From Mycolicibacterium sp. lyk4-40-TYG-92 (GTDB taxonomy: Bacteria > Actinomycetota > Actinomycetes > Mycobacteriales > Mycobacteriaceae): DNA of 64,000 nucleotides. The notes below the pieces were generated by a model. It was not told the DNA's origin and searched no databases. It was given only the letters and a program-made list of their open reading frames with translations. Position 1 is the stretch's first letter. Each line of letters opens with the position of its first letter. Positions 34,018 through 44,049 of the stretch are shown here, one piece after another. The stretch covers positions 295,560-359,559 of the forward strand of contig NZ_JARVRX010000007.1 of the NCBI RefSeq assembly GCF_030209435.1, in the 5' to 3' direction. Position numbers and translations under genes: made by a program.

Positions 34018-34473
34018 TCACTCCAGCGCGTTCAGCGCCGAAACCCAGACCGACTGGTCCCGGGCCTCGCCCGGCGATGTGCACTCTGCGAACCGCACCA
34101 CGCCGTCCCGATCCACGAGGAACGTCCCGCGGTCCGGATAGCCGGCATCGGAGTTGAAAACGCCGTACAGCTGGGACACCGCGCCATGCGGCCAGAAGTC
34201 GGACAGGATCGGAAACTCGAAACCCGACTCGCGCGCCCACACCTTGTGGGTGGCCGGCGGCCCGACTGAGATGGTCAGCGTTTCCACCGAGTCATTGCGA
34301 TACCGGGTCAGGTTCTCCTGAATCTCACCCAGCTCCCCCGCACACACCGGGGTGAATGCCAGCGGGAAGAACACCAGCAGCACGTTCCGGCCGCGCAACG
34401 CCGACAGCGTCACGGCGCGACCGTGCTGGTCTTTGAGAGTGAAGTCCGGTGCGACGGATCCGACCGGGATCAT
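34018..34473 (-). CDS. ahpE: One-cysteine peroxiredoxin AhpE
   Basis: Peroxiredoxin of 151 residues close in length to M. tuberculosis AhpE (153). It reduces peroxides and peroxynitrite in the cytosol through the peroxidatic Cys44 in FFPLAFTPVCAGELGEIQ (the PxxxTxxC motif, with Thr41). The conserved Arg lies in AGYPDRGTFLVDRDGVVRF. There is no resolving cysteine in the C-terminal half, so an external thiol such as mycothiol/mycoredoxin is needed. ATG 34473 matches the family N-terminus (IPVGSVAPDFTLKDQHG). The longer frame to 34821 lacks peroxiredoxin sequence. Confidence 0.94.
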   Translation of the reverse strand: MIPVGSVAPDFTLKDQHGRAVTLSALRGRNVLLVFFPLAFTPVCAGELGEIQENLTRYRNDSVETLTISVGPPATHKVWARESGFEFPILSDFWPHGAVSQLYGVFNSDAGYPDRGTFLVDRDGVVRFAECTSPGEARDQSVWVSALNALE

Positions 34474-34621
34474 GACGCGACCCGCGACCGCAACGTGGTG
34501 GCGGAAACGAGGCCGCTTTTCCGCCGTGTGGTTGCACTCGCGGCCACGATGGCCCACGAACGACGGAGGTGCCCCACAGCAGCGGCCGTGCCGTCCAGCC
34601 GCGGCACAAAAGCCAACCGCA

Positions 34622-35044
34622 CTAGTGCCGGCCCGCAGCCTTCGACTTTGGCTGCACCAGGCGGCTGGCGATCCAGTCTCCGAGGTTGGCCGACGAGGTG
34701 ACGACCAGCCCTGCGGTGGGCGCCGACTCGGCGATCTCGGCAGGCTGCACGTGGCCACCTTTGCCGGTCTTCGGAGTGACCACCCAGATGACGCCGTCAT
34801 CGGCCAGCGGGGTGATGGCATCCATCAAACGGTCCACCAGGTCGCCGTCGTCATCGCGCCACCACAGCAGCACGACGTCCACGACTTCGTCCGAATCCTC
34901 GTCGAGAAGCTCTCCGCCGCAGGCATCTTCGATGTCAGCGCGGATGTCGTCGTCGGTGTCTTCGTCCCAACCCAGCTCCTGGACGATCTGATCTTTGTGA
35001 ATGCCCAGTCTCTGGGCGTAGTTCGGCGCGTCCGCCGCGGCCAC
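34622..35044 (-). CDS. DUF3052 family protein (Rv2239c-type)
   Basis: A 140-residue acidic cytosolic protein with YAQRLGIHKDQIVQELGWDE, DACGGELLDEDSDEVVDVVL, LWWRDDDGDLVDRLMDAITP and DGVIWVVTPKTGKGGHVQPA; these are the conserved blocks of DUF3052. Function unknown. It keeps its place between ahpE and aceE as in M. tuberculosis. GTG at 35044 is preceded by AGGAGG at proper spacing. Confidence 0.88.
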   Translation of the reverse strand: MAAADAPNYAQRLGIHKDQIVQELGWDEDTDDDIRADIEDACGGELLDEDSDEVVDVVLLWWRDDDGDLVDRLMDAITPLADDGVIWVVTPKTGKGGHVQPAEIAESAPTAGLVVTSSANLGDWIASRLVQPKSKAAGRH

Positions 35045-35162
35045 CGGTGTCCTCCTCTAACCTGCTTGTTTGCAGCCTGTGTGTGTGAAACCCAATAGTC
35101 GCACGCGGCGACGATTCATTCGATGCAAGACACATCTTTGGTCGACAAGATCAGCGCGAGCG

Positions 35163-35705
35163 CTACCCACACGCTGTCTCGGTGGCCGACTTGGCGTTGT
35201 TGAACGCGTCGACCGCGGCATTGAAATCAGAGGTCGACGCGTTGGTGCTGATCGCCGTCGCCAGCGACTGGGCCGCCGCCGACCAGCCGGCGAGCGCCGC
35301 CTTGAGGGTGTCGGACTGCACCGTCGTGGCGCTCTTGGTCACCGCGTCCGCGGCGTGGTGCAGTGCGTCGACCGCGGCCTGCAGCTTGGCGGCGTCGGTG
35401 CCACCGGCGTTCTCGGCGTCGACGTAGGCGTTGACGGCCTGCATCGCCGGTTTGCCGGTGTCGACGAACACCTGGCATGCGGCCTCGGTCGCCGCAACGG
35501 AGGCGCTCGACGAACTGGAACTGGCCGACGCCGCCGCGGACAGCGATACCGACGTGCGGTACGCCGCGGCGCCGGGCTGGTCGACCGTGGAGCTGCCGTC
35601 GACGGACTTGCTGCACCCGACGATCACCATGGCGGGTACCGCCACGCCCCCGAATACCAAAGCGGCTGCGCGAAGCCGCGACACAGTAGCCGCGCTGGTC
35701 ATCAT
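35163..35705 (-). CDS. Putative lipoprotein (Rv2240c position)
   Basis: A 180-residue lipoprotein of unknown function. The signal peptide ([20 protein letters not shown]) ends in the lipobox VIVGC at about residue 30. A Ser/Ala-rich linker follows, then a helical domain (about 70-180) with two cysteines ([20 protein letters not shown] and TETACG at the C-terminus). It is divergent from aceE. Two consecutive ATG codons (35705, 35702) are possible starts. Confidence 0.78.
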   Translation of the reverse strand: MMTSAATVSRLRAAALVFGGVAVPAMVIVGCSKSVDGSSTVDQPGAAAYRTSVSLSAAASASSSSSSASVAATEAACQVFVDTGKPAMQAVNAYVDAENAGGTDAAKLQAAVDALHHAADAVTKSATTVQSDTLKAALAGWSAAAQSLATAISTNASTSDFNAAVDAFNNAKSATETACG

Positions 35706-35842
35706 CAGCTGACCGTACAGGGTCGATGTGGCAATCGCGGGCATCCGAACGCGTACTCGCCGGTAGCCCACCCCAACGCCTAATCTGCGCAACGATGGGG
35801 GGACGATGGGTAGTGCCAAAAGCATCCCCAAAATCGAATACC

Positions 35843-35848
35843 AAGGAG
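35843..35848 (+). promoter_or_regulatory. Ribosome-binding site deciding the TTG start of aceE
   Basis: AAGGAG lies six bases before TTG at 35855. No in-frame ATG or GTG is near, and homology begins right after ([14 protein letters not shown]), so TTG is the start. Confidence 0.8.
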
Positions 35849-35854
35849 TGGCAG

Positions 35855-38644
35855 TTGACCACTGAGTTCGTGCGCCAAGACCTGGCTCAAAACTCCAGTA
35901 CCTCAGCCGAACCCGACCGGGTCCGGGTGATCCGTGATGGCGTCGCGTCGTACCTACCCGACATCGACCCAGACGAGACCGCCGAATGGCTGGAATCGTT
36001 CGACGACCTGTTGGGTCGGTCGGGGCCCGCGCGTGCCCGCTACCTGATGCTTCGGCTGTTGGAGCGCTCGCGGGAGATGCGCGTGTCCATCCCCGCGCTG
36101 ACGTCCACCGACTACGTCAACACCATCCCCACCGACCTGGAGCCGTGGTTCCCCGGTGACGAAGAGGTCGAGCGCCGCTTCCGCCGTTGGATCCGCTGGA
36201 ACGCCGCGATCATGGTGCACCGCGCGCAGCGGCCGGGAGTCGGTGTGGGCGGCCACATTTCGACGTACGCGTCGTCGGCGTCGCTGTACGAGGTCGGCTT
36301 CAACCACTTCTTCCGCGGCAAGAATCACCCGGGCGGCGGCGACCAGATCTTCATCCAGGGTCACGCCTCCCCCGGCATCTACGCCCGCGCCTTCCTCGAG
36401 GGCCGCCTGTCGACCGACCAGCTGGACGGTTTCCGGCAGGAGCACAGCCACGCCGGCGGCGGCCTGCCGTCGTACCCACACCCCCGCCTGATGCCCGACT
36501 TCTGGGAATTCCCCACGGTGTCAATGGGTTTGGGCCCGATGAACGCCATCTACCAGGCCCGCTTCAACCACTACCTGCACGACCGCGGGCTGAAGGACAC
36601 CAGCGATCAGCATGTGTGGGCCTTCCTCGGCGACGGCGAGATGGACGAGCCCGAGAGCCGCGGCCTGATCCAGGTCGCCGCCAACGAGGCGCTGGACAAC
36701 CTGACGTTCGTCGTCAACTGCAACCTGCAGCGCCTGGACGGCCCGGTCCGCGGCAACGGCAAGATCATCCAGGAACTGGAGTCGTTCTTCCGTGGCGCCG
36801 GCTGGAATGTCATCAAGGTGGTGTGGGGCCGCGAATGGGACGCCCTGCTGCACGCCGACAAGGACGGCGCCCTCGTCAACCTGATGAACGTCACCCCCGA
36901 TGGTGACTACCAGACCTACAAGGCCAACGACGGCGCGTACGTCCGCGACCACTTCTTCGGCCGGGACCCGCGCACCAAGGCGCTGGTCGACCCGATGACC
37001 GACCAGGAGATCTGGAACCTCAAGCGCGGCGGCCACGACTACCGCAAGCTGTACGCCGCCTACCGCGCGGCGTTGGAGCACAAGGGCCAGCCGACGATCA
37101 TCCTGGCCAAGACCATCAAGGGCTACACGCTCGGCAGCCACTTCGAGGGCCGCAACGCGACGCACCAGATGAAGAAGCTGGCGCTCGACGACCTCAAGAA
37201 GTTCCGCGACGCGACCCGGGTGCCGATCACCGACGCCCAGCTCGAGGAGAACCCGTACCTGCCGCCGTACTACCACCCGGGCTCGGAGTCACCGGAGATC
37301 CGGTACATGCTCGACCGGCGCCGGGCGCTCGGCGGTTTCCTGCCGGAGCGGCGCACCAAGTCCAAGCCGCTGCCGCTGCCGGGCCGCGACGTCTACAAGT
37401 CGCTCAAGAAGGGCTCGGGCAACCAGGCCGTCGCCACCACCATGGCCACGGTCCGGACCTTCAAAGAACTGTTGCGGGACAAGAACATCGGGCCGCGCAT
37501 CGTCCCGATCATCCCCGACGAGGCCCGCACGTTCGGCATGGACTCGTGGTTCCCGAGCCTGAAGATCTACAACCGCAACGGCCAGCTCTACACCGCCGTG
37601 GACGCCGATCTGATGTTGGCGTACAAGGAATCCGAAGTCGGCCAGATCCTGCACGAGGGCATCAACGAGGCCGGGTCGACGGCGTCGTTCACCGCGGTGG
37701 CGACGTCGTACGCCACGCACGACCTGCCGATGATCCCGATCTACATCTTCTACTCGATGTTCGGGTTCCAGCGCACCGGTGACGGGTTCTGGGCGGCGGC
37801 CGACCAGATGGGCCGCGGCTTCGTACTCGGCGCCACGGCCGGGCGCACGACGCTCACCGGCGAGGGCCTGCAGCACGCCGACGGGCACTCGCTGCTGCTG
37901 GCCTCGACCAACCCCGCGGTGGTGGCGTATGACCCGGCGTTCGCCTACGAGATCGCGTACATCATCGAGAACGGCCTCGAGCGCATGTACGGCGAGCACT
38001 CCGAGAACGTCTACTTCTACATCACCATCTACAACGAGCCGTACGTCCAGCCGGCCGAGCCCGAGAACTTCGATCCCGAAGGCGTCCTGCGCGGCATGTA
38101 CCGCTACCGCGTCGCGCCGGAGAAGCGCTCCAGCACGGCACAGATCCTGGCGTCGGGCGTCTCGATGCCCGAGGCACTGCGGGCGGCGGACATGCTGTCG
38201 GCCGACTGGGATGTGGCGGCCGACGTGTGGTCGGTGACCAGCTGGGGCGAGCTGAACCGCGACGGTGTGGCCATCGATCGGCACGCGCTGCGGCACCCGG
38301 ACCAGCAGGCCGGTGTGCCGTACGTGACCTCCCAGCTGGCCAAGACCGCGGGCCCGGTGGTCGCGGTGTCCGACTGGATGCGCGCGGTACCCGAGCAGAT
38401 CCGTCCGTGGGTGCCGAACACCTACGTCACCCTCGGCACCGACGGGTTCGGCTTCTCCGACACCCGCCCGGCGGCCCGTCGCTACTTCAACACCGACGCC
38501 GAGTCGGTGGTGGTGGCGGTGCTGGAGGCCCTGGCCCGCGACGGCGAGATCGACCCGTCGGTGGCCGTCGCGGCGGCCAAGCAGTACCGGATCGACGACG
38601 TCTCGGCTGCCGAGGTGTCATACGCCGACACCGGCAGCGCCTAG
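35855..38644 (+). CDS. aceE: Pyruvate dehydrogenase E1 component AceE
   Basis: Homodimeric thiamine-diphosphate enzyme of 929 residues that decarboxylates pyruvate and passes the acetyl group to the lipoyl E2. The ThDP motif is [14 protein letters not shown], with [16 protein letters not shown] nearby. The pyrimidine-side block is [20 protein letters not shown], and [20 protein letters not shown] and [20 protein letters not shown] are the signature segments of E. coli-type E1p. It is slightly longer at the C-terminus than the M. tuberculosis protein (901). It is followed by a strong hairpin (38655-38692), so it is probably monocistronic. Confidence 0.97.
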   Translation: MTTEFVRQDLAQNSSTSAEPDRVRVIRDGVASYLPDIDPDETAEWLESFDDLLGRSGPARARYLMLRLLERSREMRVSIPALTSTDYVNTIPTDLEPWFPGDEEVERRFRRWIRWNAAIMVHRAQRPGVGVGGHISTYASSASLYEVGFNHFFRGKNHPGGGDQIFIQGHASPGIYARAFLEGRLSTDQLDGFRQEHSHAGGGLPSYPHPRLMPDFWEFPTVSMGLGPMNAIYQARFNHYLHDRGLKDTSDQHVWAFLGDGEMDEPESRGLIQVAANEALDNLTFVVNCNLQRLDGPVRGNGKIIQELESFFRGAGWNVIKVVWGREWDALLHADKDGALVNLMNVTPDGDYQTYKANDGAYVRDHFFGRDPRTKALVDPMTDQEIWNLKRGGHDYRKLYAAYRAALEHKGQPTIILAKTIKGYTLGSHFEGRNATHQMKKLALDDLKKFRDATRVPITDAQLEENPYLPPYYHPGSESPEIRYMLDRRRALGGFLPERRTKSKPLPLPGRDVYKSLKKGSGNQAVATTMATVRTFKELLRDKNIGPRIVPIIPDEARTFGMDSWFPSLKIYNRNGQLYTAVDADLMLAYKESEVGQILHEGINEAGSTASFTAVATSYATHDLPMIPIYIFYSMFGFQRTGDGFWAAADQMGRGFVLGATAGRTTLTGEGLQHADGHSLLLASTNPAVVAYDPAFAYEIAYIIENGLERMYGEHSENVYFYITIYNEPYVQPAEPENFDPEGVLRGMYRYRVAPEKRSSTAQILASGVSMPEALRAADMLSADWDVAADVWSVTSWGELNRDGVAIDRHALRHPDQQAGVPYVTSQLAKTAGPVVAVSDWMRAVPEQIRPWVPNTYVTLGTDGFGFSDTRPAARRYFNTDAESVVVAVLEALARDGEIDPSVAVAAAKQYRIDDVSAAEVSYADTGSA

Positions 38645-38654
38645 CAACCGGGCG

Positions 38655-38692
38655 GCCGATATGACGCTTTCTGCTGAAAGCGTCATATCGGC
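38655..38692. terminator. Perfect 17-bp hairpin downstream of aceE
   Basis: GCCGATATGACGCTTTC (38655-38671) is reverse-complemented at 38676-38692 around a TGCT loop. It starts 10 bases after the aceE stop and ends 47 bases before mabR. Mycobacterial intrinsic terminators often lack a T-tract, as here. It would separate aceE from mabR transcription. Confidence 0.7.
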
Positions 38693-38739
38693 GCGTCGAC
38701 TTGGCAGAAATCTCCAGAAATCGGGCGTAGCTTTTAGCT

Positions 38740-39975
38740 ATGCCCGACAACACGGCCGGCGGTAAACGGTTCGTTCCTCCCAAGTCGACGCTCGAAGTGC
38801 TCGAGAACGTCCCGGACACGGTGCTGCGCCGCCTCAAGCAGTACTCCGGCACGTTGGCGACGCAGGCGGTGCACGCGCTGGAAGAGCGGCTGCCGTTCTT
38901 CGCCGAGTTGGAGGCCTCGCAGCGCGCCAGCGTCCACCTGGTGGTGCAGACCGCGGTCGTCAACTTCGTCGAGTGGATGCGCGACCCGAACAGCGACGTC
39001 AGCTACACCGCGGAGGCCTTCGAGGTCGTGCCCCAGGATCTGCGGCGCCGCATCGCCCTGCGGCAGTCAGTGGAGATGGTGCGGACCACCATGGAGTTCT
39101 TCGAGGAAGTGGTTCCGCTGCTGGCCCGCACCGAGGAACAACTGACGGCGCTGACCGCCGGCATTCTGCGGTACAGCCGCGACCTGGCCTTCGCGGCCGC
39201 CAGCGCGTACGCCGACCAGGCCGAGGCCCGCGGCGCCTGGGACACCCGAATGGAGGCCAACGTCGTCGACGCCGTGGTGCGCGGCGACGTCGGCACCAGC
39301 CTGCAGTCGCAGGCCGCCGCCCTGAACTGGGACGCCACTGCCCCCGCAACCGTGGTGGTGGGATACCCCCGGCCGGACCGCGCCGATCTGGCCGGCGAGG
39401 ACGTGCACGACGTCGCCAGCCGCAACGGGCGCGTCGCCCTGTCCGACGTCCACGGCACCTGGCTGGTAGCCATCGTGTCCGGCCCCATCGCCCCGACCGA
39501 CCGGTTCCTCGGCGAGTTGATGGCCGTGTTCGCCGACGGCCCAGTGGTCATCGGGCCGACGGCCGCAACGCTCGCGGCCGCGCACTACAGCGCCACCGAA
39601 GCCATCGCGGGTATGAACGCGGTGACCGGGTGGACGGGCGCACCCCGCCCGGTTGCGGCCCGCGAATTGCTGCCAGAACGCGCTCTACTCGGGGACCGTT
39701 CGGCCGTCGCAGCCCTGGAGTTGGAGGTGGTCCGGCCGCTGGCAGACGCGGGTCCGGCGCTTTCTGAGACGCTCGATGCCTACCTCGATGCCGGCGGCGC
39801 CATAGAAGCGTGCGCCCGCAAATTGTTCGTTCATCCAAACACCGTGCGCTACCGACTCCGCCGCATCGCCGACTTCACCGGCCGCGATCCGATGGTGCCC
39901 AGGGATGCGTATGTGCTCCGCGTGGCCGCGACAGTGGGCCGATTGAGCCGCATGCCCGTTCAAGCCAACCAGTAA
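38740..39975 (+). CDS. mabR: PucR-family transcriptional activator MabR (Rv2242-type)
   Basis: A 411-residue regulator. The N-terminal 180 residues are helical (VVQTAVVNFVEWMRDPNSDV). The middle is a GGDEF-like/PucR fold, and the C-terminal helix-turn-helix (about 345-400) reads YLDAGGAIEACARKLFVHPN then TVRYRLRRIADFTGRDP, the PucR signature. The orthologue in M. tuberculosis, named MabR, activates the FAS-II operon in response to long-chain acyl-CoA. The gene directly precedes fabD here, and the promoter between them contains TTTTGT-N9-ACAAAA. Confidence 0.92.
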   Translation: MPDNTAGGKRFVPPKSTLEVLENVPDTVLRRLKQYSGTLATQAVHALEERLPFFAELEASQRASVHLVVQTAVVNFVEWMRDPNSDVSYTAEAFEVVPQDLRRRIALRQSVEMVRTTMEFFEEVVPLLARTEEQLTALTAGILRYSRDLAFAAASAYADQAEARGAWDTRMEANVVDAVVRGDVGTSLQSQAAALNWDATAPATVVVGYPRPDRADLAGEDVHDVASRNGRVALSDVHGTWLVAIVSGPIAPTDRFLGELMAVFADGPVVIGPTAATLAAAHYSATEAIAGMNAVTGWTGAPRPVAARELLPERALLGDRSAVAALELEVVRPLADAGPALSETLDAYLDAGGAIEACARKLFVHPNTVRYRLRRIADFTGRDPMVPRDAYVLRVAATVGRLSRMPVQANQ

Positions 39976-40081
39976 ATGGCCTGATCAGCATAGTTACAGC
40001 AACCCTACCCGCCAGTAGCTGGCGTCATCCCGTTGTGATCCACATCGCAGCGAGGTCTCGCCAACGTTGCATAACGTGCGT

Positions 40082-40102
40082 TTTTGTAGACATTCCACAA
40101 AA
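40082..40102. promoter_or_regulatory. Inverted repeat TTTTGT-N9-ACAAAA, candidate MabR operator
   Basis: TTTTGT at 40082-40087 and ACAAAA at 40097-40102 are exact reverse complements nine bases apart, 66 bases upstream of fabD. The surrounding sequence (40080-40165) is A/T-rich, as expected for the FAS-II promoter. It agrees with my recollection of the published MabR site. Confidence 0.75.
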
Positions 40103-40167
40103 CTTTAAGACGAGGTTCATAATCTCTTACACGGCATAAAACCCGCTTCACAGTGTTTTCTTAATCC

Positions 40168-41103
40168 GTGCCCCAAACACCTGTGCTTGCGCTGCTTGCC
40201 CCCGGGCAGGGATCTCAGACGCCCGGCATGCTCACCCCCTGGTTGGAGCTGGCCGGTGCTGCTGACCGTCTGGCCACCTGGTCGGAGATCAGCGGCCTCG
40301 ATCTGGCCCAGCTCGGCACCACCGCGACCGCCGAGGAGATCACCGACACCGCGGTGACCCAGCCCCTGGTCGTCGCGGCCACGCTGCTCGCACATGAAGA
40401 GCTGACCAAGCGCGGCCTCCTGGCCGGCGCCACCACCATCGTGGCCGGCCACTCGGTCGGCGAGATCGCCGCCTACGCCATCGCCGGCGTCATCTCCGCC
40501 GACGCGGCCATCAAGCTCGCCGCCACCCGCGGCGCCGAGATGGCCAAGGCCTGCGCGCTGGAGCCCACCGGCATGGCCGCGGTGCTCGGTGGCGACGAGG
40601 CCGAGGTCCTGGCCCGCCTCGAAGCTCTGGAGCTGGTCCCGGCCAACCGCAACGCGGCAGGTCAGATCGTCGCCGCCGGAGCCGTCTCGGCGCTGGAGAA
40701 GCTCGCCGAGGATCCGCCGGCCAAGGCCCGCGTCCGCGTGCTGGCCACCGCAGGTGCCTTCCACACGCACTTCATGGGCTCGGCGCAGGAGCCGTACGCG
40801 GCTGCCGCGGCGACCGTCACCCCCAGCGAGCCGACCACCACCCTGCTGTCCAACGCCGACGGCCGGCCCGTCGCCGACGCCGCGGACGCCATGACCAAGC
40901 TGGTCGCCCAGATGACCCGCCCGGTCCGCTGGGACCTGTGCTCGGCCACCCTGCGCGAGCGCTTCGACGGTCAGGAAGTGACCGGCATCATCGAGTTCCC
41001 CCCGGCGGGCACCCTCACCGGTATCGCCAAGCGCGAAGTCAAGGGCGTGCCCACCTTCGCCATCAAGACCCCCGCAGATTTGGACGGACTCACCGAGTTC
41101 TGA
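40168..41103 (+). CDS. fabD: Malonyl-CoA:ACP transacylase FabD
   Basis: Transfers malonyl from CoA to AcpM to feed mycolic-acid chain elongation. The 311 residues include the first loop LLAPGQGSQTPGM, nucleophile Ser96 in VAGHSVGEIAAYA, the Arg/substrate region AATRGAEMAKACALEP, the catalytic His in AGAFHTHFMGSAQEP, and the C-terminal VRWDLCSATLRERF. GTG start at 40168; no Shine-Dalgarno is obvious, so initiation may be close to the transcript end. It heads the FAS-II operon. Confidence 0.96.
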   Translation: MPQTPVLALLAPGQGSQTPGMLTPWLELAGAADRLATWSEISGLDLAQLGTTATAEEITDTAVTQPLVVAATLLAHEELTKRGLLAGATTIVAGHSVGEIAAYAIAGVISADAAIKLAATRGAEMAKACALEPTGMAAVLGGDEAEVLARLEALELVPANRNAAGQIVAAGAVSALEKLAEDPPAKARVRVLATAGAFHTHFMGSAQEPYAAAAATVTPSEPTTTLLSNADGRPVADAADAMTKLVAQMTRPVRWDLCSATLRERFDGQEVTGIIEFPPAGTLTGIAKREVKGVPTFAIKTPADLDGLTEF

Positions 41104-41130
41104 CAGGGCTGCTTGCCGAAACAACCAACC

Positions 41131-41154
41131 CGGCACACCAAATCCGGTGTGCCG
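41131..41154 (+). promoter_or_regulatory. Perfect 9-bp hairpin between fabD and acpM
   Basis: CGGCACACC (41131-41139) and GGTGTGCCG (41146-41154) flank the loop AAATCC. It lies 24 bases before the acpM GTG and upstream of its AAGAAGGAG. It could be a processing or stabilising element that raises acpM over fabD; this is inference. Confidence 0.55.
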
Positions 41155-41178
41155 ACACAACAAAAAGAAGGAGCCATC

Positions 41179-41472
41179 GTGGCTGCCAGTCAAGAAGAAA
41201 TCATCGCCGGCCTCGCCGAGATCATCGAAGAGGTCACCGGCATCGAGCCGTCTGAGGTCACCCCTGAGAAGTCCTTCGTCGACGACCTGGACATCGACTC
41301 GCTGTCGATGGTCGAGATCGCCGTTCAGACCGAGGACAAGTACGGCGTGAAGATCCCGGACGAGGACCTGGCCGGCCTGCGCACCGTTGGTGACGTCGTC
41401 GCCTACATCCAGAAGCTCGAGGAAGAGAACCCCGAGGCTGCTGCCGCGCTGCGCGATAAGTTCAGCAAGTGA
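41179..41472 (+). CDS. acpM: Meromycolate acyl carrier protein AcpM
   Basis: Acyl carrier protein of 97 residues. Ser41 in [15 protein letters not shown] carries the phosphopantetheine. The C-terminal extension [18 protein letters not shown] beyond the usual ACP length (about 78) is typical of mycobacterial AcpM and is somewhat shorter than in M. tuberculosis (115). GTG 41179 follows AAGAAGGAG. It shuttles growing meromycolate chains between KasA, KasB and the other FAS-II enzymes. The stop overlaps the kasA start (GTGA). Confidence 0.96.
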   Translation: MAASQEEIIAGLAEIIEEVTGIEPSEVTPEKSFVDDLDIDSLSMVEIAVQTEDKYGVKIPDEDLAGLRTVGDVVAYIQKLEEENPEAAAALRDKFSK

Positions 41473-42719
41473 CCAGGCCTTCCACGGCTAACGGAGGCTT
41501 CCCGAACGTCGTGGTGACCGCCGTGGAGGCAACCACGGCGCTCGCTGCTGACATCGAGAGCACGTGGAAGGGCCTCCTGGCAGGCGAAAGTGGCATCCGC
41601 GTTCTCGAGGACGACTGGGTCGAGAAGTGGGACCTTCCGGTGCGTATCGGTGGCCACCTCGTCGATGACCTCGAGAGCCAGCTGACCCGCGTCGAGCTGC
41701 GCCGCAACTCGTACGTGCAGCGCATGTCGCTCGTGCTCGCGCGGCGACTGTGGCAGAACGCGGGTGCGCCCGAGGTCGATCCCGACCGTTTCGCGGTCGT
41801 GATCGGCACCGGTCTCGGTGGCGGCGAGAAGATCGTCGAAACCTACGACGCCATGAACGAGGGCGGCATCCGCAAGGTCAGCCCGCTCGCCGTTCAGATG
41901 ATCATGCCCAACGGTGCGGCCGCGGTCGCCGGCTTGGAGCTCGGCGCCCGCGCCGGAGTCATCACCCCGGTGTCGGCGTGCTCGTCGGGCTCTGAGGCCA
42001 TCGCCCACGGCTGGCGTCAGATCGTCATGGGTGACGCGGACTTCGCCGTCGTCGGTGGTGTCGAAGGCGCCATCGAAGCGCTGCCCATCGCGGCGTTCTC
42101 GATGATGCGGGCGATGTCGACCCGCAACGACAACCCTGCGGGTGCGTCGCGGCCGTTCGACAAGGATCGTGACGGCTTCGTGTTCGGTGAAGCCGGCGCG
42201 TTGATGATCATCGAGACCGAGGAGCACGCCCTGGCCCGTGGCGCCAAGCCGCTGGCCCGGATCATGGGCGCCGGCATCACCTCGGACGCGTTCCACATGG
42301 TGGCCCCCGCAGACGGCGGTGTTCGCGCCGGTGCCGCGATGAAGCGTGCACTGGAGACCGCCGGCCTGGACGCCAAGGACATCGACCACGTCAATGCCCA
42401 CGGCACGGCCACCCCGATCGGTGACACCGCCGAGGCCAATGCCATCCGCGTTGCCGGATGTCAGAACGCCGCGGTCTACGCGCCGAAGTCGGCGCTCGGC
42501 CACTCCATCGGTGCGGTCGGTGCGCTGGAATCCGTATTGACGGTGCTCGCGTTGCGCGACGGGGTCATCCCCCCGACGCTCAACTACGAGACACCGGATC
42601 CCGCCATCGATCTCGATGTTGTTGCGGGCGAGCCTCGTTATGGCGAATACAAGTACGCCATCAACAACTCGTTCGGGTTCGGTGGACACAATGTCGCCCT
42701 GGCCTTTGGGCGTTATTAA
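41469..42719 (+). CDS. kasA: Beta-ketoacyl-ACP synthase KasA
   Basis: FAS-II condensing enzyme of 416 residues, the same length as M. tuberculosis KasA. Nucleophile Cys171 lies in [17 protein letters not shown]. The His pair lies in [13 protein letters not shown] and [11 protein letters not shown], with the Lys in [29 protein letters not shown] and the C-terminal [18 protein letters not shown] are family signatures. It starts the elongation of acyl-AcpM in meromycolate synthesis and is the target of thiolactomycin. It is translationally coupled to acpM. Confidence 0.97.
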   Translation: MTRPSTANGGFPNVVVTAVEATTALAADIESTWKGLLAGESGIRVLEDDWVEKWDLPVRIGGHLVDDLESQLTRVELRRNSYVQRMSLVLARRLWQNAGAPEVDPDRFAVVIGTGLGGGEKIVETYDAMNEGGIRKVSPLAVQMIMPNGAAAVAGLELGARAGVITPVSACSSGSEAIAHGWRQIVMGDADFAVVGGVEGAIEALPIAAFSMMRAMSTRNDNPAGASRPFDKDRDGFVFGEAGALMIIETEEHALARGAKPLARIMGAGITSDAFHMVAPADGGVRAGAAMKRALETAGLDAKDIDHVNAHGTATPIGDTAEANAIRVAGCQNAAVYAPKSALGHSIGAVGALESVLTVLALRDGVIPPTLNYETPDPAIDLDVVAGEPRYGEYKYAINNSFGFGGHNVALAFGRY

Positions 42720-42741
42720 GTCGAAGGGACATTGAGCAGGA

Positions 42742-44010
42742 ATGGCAGGGGTAACCGCACAGAGGTTGTCAACGGGGAATGGTCTCCCCAATGTGGTCGT
42801 CACTGGCGTAGCCATGTCGACTGCCCTGGCGACCGACGCCGAAACCACGTGGCAGAAGCTCCTTGACGGACAGAGCGGGATTCGTCTTCTCAACGATGAC
42901 TTCATCGAGAAGTACGACCTCCCCGTCCGCATCGGTGGGCACCTGCACGAGGATTTCGAAAGTGAACTGACGCGGGTCGAACTGCGTCGGTTGTCATATC
43001 TGCAGAAAATGTCGACGGTCATCGGCCGGCGAGTCTGGGAAAACGCAGGCTCGCCGGACGTTGACCCCCGACGACTGATGGTGTCGATCGGCACCGGCCT
43101 CGGCTCGACCGAGGAACTGGTCTTCGCCTACGACGGTATGCGCGAGCGCGGCCTGCGAGCGGTTTCGCCGCTGGTCGTGCAGATGTACATGCCCAACGGG
43201 GCAGCGGCCGCTGTCGGACTGGAGCGCAAGGCCAAGGCCGGGGTGTCCACCCTGATCTCGGCGTGCGCCTCCGGCTCGGAAGCCATCGCCAACGCCTGGC
43301 GCCAACTGGTCCTGGGCGAGGCCGACGTCGCCATCGCCGGTGGCGTCGAAACCAAGATCGAGGCAGTGCCGATCGCCGGGTTCGCCCAGATGCGCATCGT
43401 GCTGTCCAACAGCAACGACAACCCGGCCGGTGCCTGCCGCCCGTTCGACCGCGACCGCAACGGCTTCGTGTTCGGCGAGGGTGGCGCCATGCTGGTGCTC
43501 GAGACCGAGGAGCACGCCAAGGCCCGCGGCGCCAACATCCTGGCCCGCCTCATGGGCGCCAGCGTCACCTCGGACGGCTACCACATCGTCGCCCCGGACC
43601 CCAACGGGGAACAGGCCGGCTACGCCATGACCCGGGCCATCGAACTGGCCGGGCTCGTGCCCTCCGACATCGACCACGTCAACGCGCACGCCACCGGCAC
43701 CAACGTCGGTGACGTCGCCGAGGGTGTGGCCATCAACAACGCCATGAAGGGCCACCGCCCCGCGGTGTACGCCCCCAAGTCAGCCCTGGGTCACTCGGTG
43801 GGTGCCGTCGGTGCGGTGGAGTCCATCCTCACCGTGCTCGCGCTGCGCGACGGCATCATTCCCCCCACACTGAACCTGGAGAACCTGGATCCGGAGATCG
43901 ATCTGGATGTGGTCTCCAAGGCTCCGCGGCAGGGCGACTTCAAATACGCAATCAACAACTCATTCGGGTTCGGCGGCCACAACGTCGCACTCGCCTTCGG
44001 CAAGTACTGA
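42742..44010 (+). CDS. kasB: Beta-ketoacyl-ACP synthase KasB
   Basis: Paralogue of KasA, 422 residues, extending mycolates to full length. Cys175 is in [18 protein letters not shown]; the His residues are in [13 protein letters not shown] and [11 protein letters not shown]. Note HATGT where KasA has HGTAT. ATG 42742 is preceded by GAGCAGGA. It lies 22 bases after kasA. Loss in relatives shortens mycolic acids and removes acid-fastness. Confidence 0.97.
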   Translation: MAGVTAQRLSTGNGLPNVVVTGVAMSTALATDAETTWQKLLDGQSGIRLLNDDFIEKYDLPVRIGGHLHEDFESELTRVELRRLSYLQKMSTVIGRRVWENAGSPDVDPRRLMVSIGTGLGSTEELVFAYDGMRERGLRAVSPLVVQMYMPNGAAAAVGLERKAKAGVSTLISACASGSEAIANAWRQLVLGEADVAIAGGVETKIEAVPIAGFAQMRIVLSNSNDNPAGACRPFDRDRNGFVFGEGGAMLVLETEEHAKARGANILARLMGASVTSDGYHIVAPDPNGEQAGYAMTRAIELAGLVPSDIDHVNAHATGTNVGDVAEGVAINNAMKGHRPAVYAPKSALGHSVGAVGAVESILTVLALRDGIIPPTLNLENLDPEIDLDVVSKAPRQGDFKYAINNSFGFGGHNVALAFGKY

Positions 44011-44049
44011 GCAACGAAGCGCGAACCGCGAGATCAAGGAGACTAGAAA

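Noticed and set aside
41403..43094. A 563-codon minus-strand frame across acpM, kasA and the start of kasB
   Set aside because: It is antisense to three certain genes and has no recognisable domain.
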